Source: Pseudomonadota bacterium (lineage in GTDB: Bacteria; Pseudomonadota; Alphaproteobacteria; Azospirillales; Azospirillaceae). From it: 11,896 bases of DNA. The position numbers were made by a program, and so were the translations under genes. The DNA lies in the NCBI GenBank assembly GCA_023411035.1, contig JAEYPE010000066.1, positions 1-11,896 of the forward strand, in the 5' to 3' direction. A model generated the notes under the pieces. It searched no databases. It saw only the letters and a program-made list of their open reading frames with translations, and was not told the origin of the DNA. This document shows positions 6,312-11,896 of the stretch, one piece after another; position 1 is the stretch's first letter; each line of letters begins with the position of its first letter.

Positions 6312-7799
6312 ATGCCGAAGTACCTGAAGATCCATTCCAGCGACACCGTCGCCGTCGCCCTGGAGCCGCTGGCCCAGGGCACCGCGATCGACGGTCTGGG
6401 CGTCGTTCTGCTCGACGAGGTGCCGCAGGGCCACAAGTTCGCCGTGACCCCGCACCAGCCGGGCGACCGGGTCATCAAGTACGGCAGCGTGATCGGCCTC
6501 GCCAAGGAGGCGATTCCGGTGGGGCGGCACGTCCACACCCACAACATCGGAACCGCGCTGGGCGGCGTGCAGGACTACGCCTACGGCGGCCCGGCGGCGG
6601 TCGCCGCCGCGGCGAAGCAGCCGGCGCCGACCATCCAGGCCTTCGTCCGCGCCAACGGCGAGATCGGCGTGCGCAACGACCTGTGGATCATCCCGCTGGT
6701 CGGCTGCGTCAACGGCCTCGCCAAGAACGCGGCCAAGCGCTTCGAGACGATGGGCCTGCTTCCCGAAGGCTCCCGCGTCATGGTGCTGGAGCATCCCTAC
6801 GGCTGCTCCCAGCTCGGCGGCGACCTGGACAACACCCGCAACATCCTGCGCGACTTCGCCATCCACCCCAACGCCGGCGGCGTGCTGGTCATGGGGCTGG
6901 GCTGCGAGAACAACACGCGCGCCCTGTTCACCCAGGGCTTCGAGCATCCCGACCCGCGCCGCCTGCGCTACCTGACCACCCAGGAGGTGTCGGATGAGCT
7001 TGAGGCGTCTCTGGAGGCGATGACCGAGCTGGCCGCGGTGATGCGCGAGGACCGGCGCGAGCCGGTCGGCGCCGACCGCCTGCGCATCGGCCTGAAATGC
7101 GGCGGCTCGGACGGCTTCTCCGGCATCACCGCCAACCCGCTGCTGGGCGCCCTCTCCGACTGGCTGTGCGGGATCGGCGGCGCCACCGTTCTGACCGAGG
7201 TGCCAGAGATGTTCGGCGCCGAGCATCTGCTGATGGAGCGCGCCGAGAGCCGCGAGGTGTTCGAGGGCGTCGTTACCCTGATCAACGACTTCAAGCAGTA
7301 TTTCATCGACCACAACCAGCCGATCTACGAGAACCCCTCGCCCGGCAACAAGGCCGGCGGCATCAGCACGCTGGAGGAGAAGTCTCTGGGTTGCACCCAG
7401 AAGGCCGGCCTCTCCCCGGTGCGCGACGTCATCCGCTACGCCGAACGCATCCGCAAGCCGGGCCTGACCCTGCTGGAGGCGCCGGGCAACGACGGCGTGG
7501 CGGTGACCGCCCTGGCCGCCGCCGGCTGCCACATCGTGCTGTTCACCACCGGCCGCGGCACGCCGTTGGGTGGCGTGGTGCCGACCATGAAGATCGCCAC
7601 CAACACCGCCATGGCCGAGAAGAAGCGGCACTGGATCGACTTCAACGCCGGCCCCATCGCCGAGGCCACCGCCACGGTGGACAGCCTGCTGCCGTCCTTC
7701 ATCGACAGCATCCTCGCCGTCGCCAACGGCCGGCAAGCGCGCAACGAGGAGAACGACGTCCACGACCTCGTGATCTTCAAGTCCGGCGTCACGCTCTGA
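6312..7799 (+). CDS. uxaA: Altronate dehydratase (D-altronate -> 2-keto-3-deoxy-D-gluconate)
   Basis: This 495-residue enzyme, the same length as E. coli UxaA, aligns by eye along its whole length with it. Residues 1 to about 90 are the SAF-like domain (YLKIHSSDTVAVAL, GHKFAVT, VIKYGSVIG, VHTHN). The rest is the catalytic domain, with YGCSQLG (163-169), LGCENN around 198, CGGSDGFSGITANP (from 263), EVPEMFGAEHLLM, PIYENPSPGNKAGG, EEKSLGCTQKAG and the C-terminal FKSGVTL. E. coli UxaA removes water from D-altronate to give KDG and depends on Fe2+ or Mn2+; the same role is expected here. Galactarate dehydratase is a longer relative, but the matches are specifically UxaA-like. It sits 54 bases after the permease gene with a GAAGGGG site upstream. 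Confidence 0.96.
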   Translation: MPKYLKIHSSDTVAVALEPLAQGTAIDGLGVVLLDEVPQGHKFAVTPHQPGDRVIKYGSVIGLAKEAIPVGRHVHTHNIGTALGGVQDYAYGGPAAVAAAAKQPAPTIQAFVRANGEIGVRNDLWIIPLVGCVNGLAKNAAKRFETMGLLPEGSRVMVLEHPYGCSQLGGDLDNTRNILRDFAIHPNAGGVLVMGLGCENNTRALFTQGFEHPDPRRLRYLTTQEVSDELEASLEAMTELAAVMREDRREPVGADRLRIGLKCGGSDGFSGITANPLLGALSDWLCGIGGATVLTEVPEMFGAEHLLMERAESREVFEGVVTLINDFKQYFIDHNQPIYENPSPGNKAGGISTLEEKSLGCTQKAGLSPVRDVIRYAERIRKPGLTLLEAPGNDGVAVTALAAAGCHIVLFTTGRGTPLGGVVPTMKIATNTAMAEKKRHWIDFNAGPIAEATATVDSLLPSFIDSILAVANGRQARNEENDVHDLVIFKSGVTL

Positions 7800-7833
7800 C
7801 CCCACAACCACCCCTCGGACAAGGACGCCGACC

Positions 7834-9297
7834 ATGGAACGCCTGAACGCATCCTTTCTCAACGGGCGCCCGCGCCCGACGACGCGGATCGTGCAATTCG
7901 GCGAAGGCAATTTTCTGCGCGCCTTCTTCGACTGGAAGGTCGACCGGCTGAACGAGGCCACCGGCGGCGACTGGGGCGTGACCGTCGTGCGCCCCATCGC
8001 CGGCGGTGTCCCGCAGACTTTGGACGAGCAGGAGGGCGTCTACACCGTCCTGTCGCGCGGCGTGGACGAGACCGGCGAGAAGGTCTCCCAGGCCCGGTTG
8101 ATCGCCTGCGTGCGCAACGAGATCGCCGCGCACGGCGCGTGGGCGTCGGTGCTGGAACTGGCGCGCGACCCGAACATGACGGTCGTCGTCTCCAACACCA
8201 CCGACGCCGGCATCGCCTACGTCCCGTCGGTGGCCTACGCCGACGAACCGCCGGCCTCCTTCCCCGGCAAGATGACCCGCTTCCTGCACGAGCGCTGGAA
8301 GGCCTTCGACGGCGCGCCGGAGGCCGGTCTGCAGATGCTGGCCTGCGAACTGATCGACCACAACGGCGAGGAGCTGAAACGCATCGTTCTGCTGCACGCC
8401 CGCGACTGGGCGCTGGAGCCGGCCTTCATCGACTGGATCGAGACGGCGAACGCCTTCTACAACACGTTGGTCGACCGCATCGTCCCCGGCTTCCCGCGCG
8501 CCGAGGCCGAGGACCTGCGCCGCGAGCTGGGCTACGACGACCGCTTCATGGCCGCGGCGGAGCTGTTCCACCTGTTCGTGATCGAGCGCAAGGAGGGGAT
8601 GCCCGCGCTTCGCCTGCCGCTGGGCGAGCATGACGAAGGCACCGTCGTCACGGCGGACGTCACCCCCTACAAGGCGCGCAAGGTCGCCATCCTCAACGGT
8701 GCCCACACCGGCCTCTGCGCGCTCGCCTTGCTGGCGGGCGTGGAGACGGTGGGCGAGGCCGTGACCGACCCCGCCGGGGCGCGGTTCCTCGACCGGCTGC
8801 TGAACGAGGAGGTGATCCCCTTCCTCACCCTGCCGAAGCCGGAACTGGAGGACTTCGCCGCCGCCGTGCTGCGCCGCTTCCGCAATCCTTACATCCGGCA
8901 CCTGTGGTACGACATCAGCCTGAACGGCCTCGTCAAGTACCAGACCCGCAATCTGGACCGGCTGCTGGCCTACCGGGAACGGTTCGGCAAGCCGGCGCCG
9001 CTGATGAGCCTGTCGCTGGCCGCCTGGCTGGCCTTTTATCTGGGCCGTTTCCCCGGCGCGGACAAACTGCCGCCGCGCGATTCCGCGGAGATCCTTGAGC
9101 GCGTCCGCTCGATCGGCGCGCTGGACGACGGCACCCCGACGGGGCTGGAGGCCATGGTTGGGGCCTATCTGGGCGAAACGGCCTTCTGGGGCCGCAGCAT
9201 CGACGACCGCTCGCTGCGCGCCCAGGTCATCGAGGACTTCCGCTTCCTGACGCAGGAACCCTTCACCTTCTGCCGTCTCGCGACCCGTTTGGAGTGA
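7834..9297 (+). CDS. uxaB: Tagaturonate reductase / altronate oxidoreductase
   Basis: This 487-residue member of the polyol-specific long-chain (mannitol-type) dehydrogenase family reduces D-tagaturonate to D-altronate with NADH. The nucleotide-binding region is RIVQFGEGNFLRAFFDW (18-34), closely matching E. coli UxaB (483 residues). SNTTDAGIAY, ACELIDHNGEEL, NTLVDRIVPGFPR and LGYDDRF also match. The catalytic region YKARKVAILNGAHTG carries K283, N288 and H291, the lysine-asparagine-histidine set of the family. Fructuronate reductase (UxuB) is related, but the sequence and the adjacent uxaA favour UxaB. It lies 34 bases after uxaA with AAGGAC upstream. No terminator is visible in the 49 bases before the IS, so transcription may run into the antisense transposase. 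Confidence 0.95.
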   Translation: MERLNASFLNGRPRPTTRIVQFGEGNFLRAFFDWKVDRLNEATGGDWGVTVVRPIAGGVPQTLDEQEGVYTVLSRGVDETGEKVSQARLIACVRNEIAAHGAWASVLELARDPNMTVVVSNTTDAGIAYVPSVAYADEPPASFPGKMTRFLHERWKAFDGAPEAGLQMLACELIDHNGEELKRIVLLHARDWALEPAFIDWIETANAFYNTLVDRIVPGFPRAEAEDLRRELGYDDRFMAAAELFHLFVIERKEGMPALRLPLGEHDEGTVVTADVTPYKARKVAILNGAHTGLCALALLAGVETVGEAVTDPAGARFLDRLLNEEVIPFLTLPKPELEDFAAAVLRRFRNPYIRHLWYDISLNGLVKYQTRNLDRLLAYRERFGKPAPLMSLSLAAWLAFYLGRFPGADKLPPRDSAEILERVRSIGALDDGTPTGLEAMVGAYLGETAFWGRSIDDRSLRAQVIEDFRFLTQEPFTFCRLATRLE

Positions 9298-9346
9298 GCT
9301 GGTGCCGTTTCGCGGACGGATTGGCGGCTGGAATGAGCTTTGCTCA

Positions 9347-10360
9347 GAAGCTGTTCGTAGAGATCATACGCTGACCTTCTGGGGCGCGAGCCGCTGCAGG
9401 CGCCTGGAGAGGATGGAGATGAAGGCGATCTGGACGAACGCGACGAGGTGCTCCTTCGTCCGCTCGACGATGGTGTTCAATCGCCGGTAGCGGCTGATCC
9501 AGCTGAACGAGCGCTCCACCACCCAAGTGATTTCGGTGGGGATGAACACGCCGTCGCGGCCGCGGGCGATCGGTCGGACCGTGATGCCGAGCGCTTCCGC
9601 GGCTTTGGCCAAGCGCTCACCGCGATAGCCGAGATCGCCGATGGCGGGACCTTGGAACCCGCCTCCGGCGAGCTGGCGCAGCACCGGAACGATGCCTTTG
9701 GTGTCGTGCACGTTGGCCGGCGTGGCGTCGATGGCCAGCGGGATGTCGTACTTTTCGACCGCGATGCTGACCTTCACGCCGCGGATCTTCTTGCCGCCGT
9801 CCACGCCCCGCGCGAAGCAGCTCGGGGCCGAAGGGCAGGTGCGGCTGTCGATCACCACCGTGCTTGGCTCCGCCGCATCGCCGCAGGCCAGACGCCACGT
9901 GCGGCGCAGCCGGTCGAGCAGGCGGTGCCATAGCCCCAGCCGGGTCCAGCGGGCGAAGAGCGTGTACAGCGTGCCGAAGGGGATGCCCGAGAGCTGACCG
10001 ATGGCGCGCCACTGCATGCCGCAAAAGCACACGCACCACACGGCCATGATCGCCTTGCGCAGGGCGGCTCCGGTGAGGGGCGCTCGGGGGCCGCGGCGGG
10101 TCGGCCGCGTACCGTCCGCCGCCATCGCCGTCAGCTCGACCAGCACCGCGTCGACGAAGGCATCGACATCCGAGAACGCGTCCCAGGACGCCGGAGTGGT
10201 GCTTGCAGGACAGACGGCGGTGCCCATAGACTGCTGGTCCAGGCGCTGGTGACGACGGCCATAGATCTACCAGCCTGTCCGCCCGCCGCAACATCCCTAT
10301 TCTCCTTATAGTAGCATCCCGACCGCCGCGAGCCGGGACGCCCCTGCTACGAACAAGCTC
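9347..10360 (-). mobile_element. Complete IS5-family element (IS427/IS1031-like), about 1.0 kb
   Basis: The ends are GAAGCTGTTCGTAG (9347-9360) and its partner, which reads GAGCTTGTTCGTAG on the minus strand (10347-10360): 11 of 14 bases identical. Complementarity extends a further five bases into the flanks, because the left flank ends GCTCA and the right flank begins TGAGC, so the exact ends are uncertain by a few bases. The flanking trinucleotides are TCA on the left and TGA on the right; both fit a TNA target but are not a direct duplication. A single transposase gene fills the element on the minus strand. The right end interrupts an IS6-family transposase, while the left end abuts the uxaB downstream region, so the two flanks were not originally neighbours. 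Confidence 0.8.
9364..10227 (-). CDS. IS5-family DDE transposase
   Basis: This is an apparently intact 287-residue transposase in one open frame. Residues 50 to 115 contain the N-terminal helix-turn-helix-like segment (ALRKAIMAVWCVCFCGMQWRAIGQL…FGTLYTLFARW). The catalytic residues are D127 (VVIDSRT), D198 (AIGDLGYRG) and E238 in WVVERSFSWISRYRRL, the canonical IS5-family spacing and signature. Many IS427-group elements split this gene by a programmed frameshift; this one does not. It reads toward the catabolic operon, tail to tail with uxaB. Its last 30 or so codons are duplicated in the inverted fragment at 961-1056. With the DDE set and both ends intact it could be active. Confidence 0.9.
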   Translation of the reverse strand: MGTAVCPASTTPASWDAFSDVDAFVDAVLVELTAMAADGTRPTRRGPRAPLTGAALRKAIMAVWCVCFCGMQWRAIGQLSGIPFGTLYTLFARWTRLGLWHRLLDRLRRTWRLACGDAAEPSTVVIDSRTCPSAPSCFARGVDGGKKIRGVKVSIAVEKYDIPLAIDATPANVHDTKGIVPVLRQLAGGGFQGPAIGDLGYRGERLAKAAEALGITVRPIARGRDGVFIPTEITWVVERSFSWISRYRRLNTIVERTKEHLVAFVQIAFISILSRRLQRLAPQKVSV

Positions 10361-10974
10361 TGAGCTACCGGGACGTCGAGGAGCTGCTGGCCGAACGCGG
10401 CATCGACGTGTCCTACGAGACGGTCCGCCGCTGGGTCGTGAAGTTCGGGCCGGCCATCGCCGGCAACCTGCGGCGCCTCCGGCCAAGGCCCAGCCCACGC
10501 TGGCATTTGGACGAGATGGTGATCAGGGTCAGCGGCCGGCTCATGTATTTGTGGCGGGCTGTCGATGACGAAGGCGAGCTGTTGGAGGTGCTCGTCCAGC
10601 GCCGGCGCGACAAGGCTGCAGCCTTGAAGTTGATGCGCAAGCTGCTGAAGAAGCATGGCTTCGCCCCCACCCAGGTCACCACCGACAAGCTCCGCTCCTA
10701 CGGGGCCGCCTTTCGCGACCTCGGTCTGACGGCCCGCCATGAGCAAGGGCGGCGAACCAACAACCGAGCCGAAGTCTCGCTCCAGCCGGTGCGGCGACGA
10801 GAGCGCAAGATGCAGCGGTTCAAATCGCCCGCGTCCGCCCAGCGCTTCGTCTCCCTGCATTCTGCCACCTACAACACCTTCAACCTCCAGCGCCATCTGA
10901 TCTCCCGCCGCACCCTGCGCACCTTCCGGGCGCAGGCCAGGGCCGACTGGCGGGCGGCGACCGCCGCGGCGTGA
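10361..10974 (+). pseudogene. IS6-family transposase, 5' end removed by an IS insertion
   Basis: The frame continues upstream of the ATG at 10408 as LSYRDVEELLAERGIDV, the classic IS6/IS26 N-terminal helix-turn-helix region, and stops exactly at the end of the neighbouring IS at 10360. About 204 codons remain of the usual 235 or so. Counting from the ATG, the catalytic residues are D35 (WHLDEM), D93 (VTTDKLRSYGAA) and E122 (NNRAEVS), followed by the family's RRRERKMQRFKS segment. The missing 30 to 35 N-terminal residues were not found elsewhere in the window. It is probably inactive. The apparent internal start at 10408 has no convincing biological meaning. Confidence 0.88.
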
Positions 10975-11238
10975 GCCTATCGGAAAGTCGGAGCATGCTG
11001 CGCGCCGGCCAAGTTCTCGTGACAAGGCCGGCATCTGGGATCGTGGCCCCCATGCGGAGGGGATCAAAAGCGAGTTGACCGGGGGATCGCGCCGAGGCAT
11101 CTTCGCGCCGTCCGTTAATCCCCATTGATCCCCAGCGTTGAAACGTGCGGGGATCAGTGGCGAGTTTGGGGACCAGATCGGGGACCAACCATCCCCGATT
11201 CCCAAGCAATAAATCGGAAGGCGTTGAAAACGCTTATT
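10975..11238. other. Gene-free spacer with GGGGATC repeats and IS-end-like sequence
   Basis: No convincing gene is seen. The first 50 bases should hold the right end of the IS6-type remnant; the stretch around 11010-11027 (AAGTTCTCGTGACAAGGCC) is a possible terminus but has no partner to confirm it. Beyond it are several GGGGATC copies (11059, 11082, 11149, and inverted at 11127). The longer unit GGGGATCAAAAGCGAGTT (11059-11076) recurs with three changes at 11149-11166. Such repeats resemble the multiple terminal repeats of IS21-family elements, but no istA or istB is present. Confidence 0.45.
11126..11156. repeat. 8-bp inverted repeat TGATCCCC / GGGGATCA
   Basis: TGATCCCC (11126-11133) and GGGGATCA (11149-11156) are a perfect inverted repeat around a 15-base spacer. 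It lies about 80 bases upstream of the tRNA-Ser gene and overlaps the second copy of the direct repeat described for this spacer. It may be part of an IS end or a protein-binding site. Confidence 0.45.
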
Positions 11239-11328
11239 GGAAGAGTGGCCGAGCGGTTTAAGGCACTGGTCTTGAAAACCAGCGAAGGTGCAAGCCTTCC
11301 GTGGGTTCGAATCCCACCTCTTCCGCCA
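11239..11328 (+). tRNA. tRNA-Ser (anticodon UGA), CCA encoded
   Basis: This is a complete class II tRNA of 90 bases. The acceptor strands GGAAGAG and CTCTTCC pair, followed by G and the encoded CCA (11326-11328). The anticodon stem CTGGT/ACCAG encloses the loop CTTGAAA with anticodon TGA at 11273-11275, reading UCA serine codons. A long variable arm (GAAGG…CCTTC) and the T-arm GTGGG-TTCGAAT-CCCAC are typical of serine tRNAs. No disruption is visible. tRNA-Ser genes are frequent integration targets, and the downstream sequence has features of an integrated element. Confidence 0.97.
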
Positions 11329-11375
11329 CTTACTTTCGCTAGTGCTTTGATTTTAAATGGAAATCTGCCCTAGTA

Positions 11376-11403
11376 CCCCACTTGCCCCCACATTCACCCC
11401 CAC
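11376..11403 (+). repeat. Three CCCCAC-type direct repeats just downstream of tRNA-Ser
   Basis: CCCCAC at 11376-11381, CCCCCAC at 11385-11391 and CCCCCAC at 11397-11403 recur at 9- to 12-base spacing, starting 48 bases after the tRNA. Short, roughly helically phased repeats next to a tRNA 3' end resemble arm-type binding sites of tyrosine integrases. No integrase gene is in the window, so the role is inference. Confidence 0.45.
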
Positions 11404-11447
11404 AATCCGTAGCGGATTTTAGTGGTTGTTGATGGACATAGGTGGAT

Positions 11448-11526
11448 TGTTGACATCCCTCCGGAGGGTTCGGAGGGTTCTTGTCAACATACCCTCCAAA
11501 ACCCTCCAGCCCCTCCGAAACCCTCC
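11448..11526. repeat. Cluster of CCCTCC/GGAGGG repeats with an 8-bp inverted repeat
   Basis: TGTTGACA (11448-11455) and TGTCAACA (11482-11489) are a perfect inverted repeat bracketing CCCTCC (11457) and two GGAGGG copies (11463, 11472). Four further CCCTCC copies follow at 11492, 11502, 11511 and 11521, mostly nine or ten bases apart. The phasing and the mix of orientations look like iterated protein-binding sites or an mRNA structure. Two short frames cross it, one per strand (11422-11664 plus, 11419-11625 minus), but neither product is recognisable and the composition is dominated by the repeats, so no gene is called. Confidence 0.5.
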
Positions 11527-11596
11527 GGGAATGCCCGCTGTGGTGAACCAGTAACGCAAGGACACAGCGAACGCCGTTCGCCTGCGTTCCAGAAGA

Positions 11597-11625
11597 ATGA
11601 GGGCGGGGCCAAGCCCCGCCCTCAT
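11597..11625. terminator. Strong 13-bp perfect hairpin, terminator-like
   Basis: ATGAGGGCGGGGC (11597-11609) pairs perfectly with GCCCCGCCCTCAT (11613-11625) around a CAA loop. It is very stable. The plus-strand tail (CTTGT) is only weakly T-rich and the minus-strand tail (TCTTCT) slightly more so. It may act as a bidirectional terminator between the tRNA side and the leftward gene at the right edge. The call as a terminator rests on the stem alone. Confidence 0.55.
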
Positions 11626-11669
11626 CTTGTCGGCCTTGCCTCCTTGTCCGCTCGTCTCCCTTAACGGGA

Positions 11670-11734
11670 CCCCCAGCGCGGAGGAGGCTTTTCGTTTTTG
11701 GGCTGGCCGCTTCGCCCTCTCCTATGGCTGGGGG
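11670..11734. repeat. 8-bp inverted repeat CCCCCAGC / GCTGGGGG
   Basis: CCCCCAGC (11670-11677) and GCTGGGGG (11727-11734) form a perfect but widely spaced inverted repeat in the gene-free stretch 11626-11767. A short T-rich run (CTTTTCGTTTTT, 11688-11699) lies between them. It lies downstream of the leftward gene's stop and may contribute to its 3' end. Nothing else is recognisable there. Confidence 0.35.
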
Positions 11735-11767
11735 AGTCGGTTCATCTTTATGCGGTCGGTGATGCCA

Positions 11768-11896
11768 TCATCGCGGGCTTGCGAGGTTGCGCGATACCTG
11801 CTGAAGGGCCTCAGCGAATCGCCGCTTGAAGTTGGCCTTCACCGATCTCTCGATGATTTCATAAAAGCGGAAGCGGGGGCGGTAGGACGGTGGGCG
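11768..11896 (-). CDS. C-terminal end of an unidentified leftward gene
   Basis: The minus-strand frame entering from the right edge is open for 42 codons and ends at TGA (11768-11770). It reads RPPSYRPRFRFYEII, then ERSVKANFKRRFAEAL, then QQVSRNLASPR. The mix of aromatic, basic and helix-forming residues looks like real protein, and the codon use is normal for the region. A basic, helical C-terminus suits a DNA-binding protein such as a replication or mobile-element protein, but this is a guess from 42 residues; the family is not recognised. Confidence 0.5.
   Translation of the reverse strand, partial: RPPSYRPRFRFYEIIERSVKANFKRRFAEALQQVSRNLASPR

Noticed and set aside
4926..7997. Very long minus-strand open frame (over 1000 codons) opposite the permease, uxaA and uxaB genes
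   Set aside because: It is antisense to three well-recognised genes. Its product is a low-complexity run of H, D, R, Q, A and G residues, typical of a shadow frame in GC-rich DNA.
9617..10498. 293-codon minus-strand frame overlapping the IS5-family transposase
   Set aside because: It is a shifted reading of the same strand as the intact transposase, crosses the IS end into the IS6 remnant and has no domain signature. Since the main frame carries a full DDE set, no frameshift partner is needed.
11059..11526. CRISPR array suggested by repeated GGGGATC and CCCTCC motifs
   Set aside because: The repeats are six to eight bases at 9- to 20-base spacing, with both orientations mixed. There are no unique spacers of uniform length and no cas genes.
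11419..11664. Two short overlapping frames (68 codons minus, 80 codons plus) after the tRNA
   Set aside because: Both are dominated by the CCCTCC repeat array and the 13-bp hairpin, neither has a recognisable product, and each could arise by chance in GC-rich DNA.

Overview
The window is GC-rich, about 65% or more by eye. It carries one complete sugar-acid catabolic and uptake locus set inside a patchwork of insertion-sequence debris. Codon use, the TRAP/hexuronate gene content and the IS types suggest an alphaproteobacterium, most likely Azospirillum or a relative in the Rhodospirillales. That placement is inference from style; there is no rRNA or phylogenetic marker here.

Left edge (1-1361): a nested pile of broken mobile elements. 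It holds the first ten codons of a leftward gene leaving the window, a 5'-truncated IS5-family transposase (126-960), a 113-bp end fragment of a second IS5-family element (961-1073), and the N-terminal piece of the first transposase type in opposite orientation (1074-1361).

Centre (1362-9346): a regulator and six downstream genes, all on the plus strand. They are a GntR/FadR-type regulator, a zinc L-galactonate/L-gulonate 5-dehydrogenase homologue, a TRAP transporter (binding protein, small and large membrane subunits), altronate dehydratase uxaA and tagaturonate reductase uxaB. Together they can import a sugar acid and carry out L-galactonate -> D-tagaturonate -> D-altronate -> 2-keto-3-deoxy-D-gluconate (KDG). 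The dehydrogenase makes NADH and UxaB consumes it, so the pair amounts to a redox-neutral C5 epimerisation. No uronate isomerase (uxaC) is present, so galacturonate use would need an isomerase from elsewhere. A GntR-type operator matching TNGTNNNACNA lies just ahead of the regulator, and strong hairpins sit before and after the TRAP binding-protein gene.

Right side (9347-11896): an apparently intact IS5-family element (9347-10360) points back at the operon and interrupts an IS6-family transposase remnant (10361-10974). A short repeat-rich spacer follows, then an intact tRNA-Ser(UGA) with encoded CCA. Downstream of the tRNA are repeated CCCCCAC motifs, a cluster of CCCTCC/GGAGGG repeats, a 13-bp perfect hairpin, and the C-terminal 42 codons of an unidentified leftward gene. 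This looks like the edge of an element integrated at a tRNA gene.

The most notable structural point is that the whole catabolic locus lies between inverted copies (116 bp, one mismatch) of the same IS end. That arrangement could permit inversion, or movement as a cassette.
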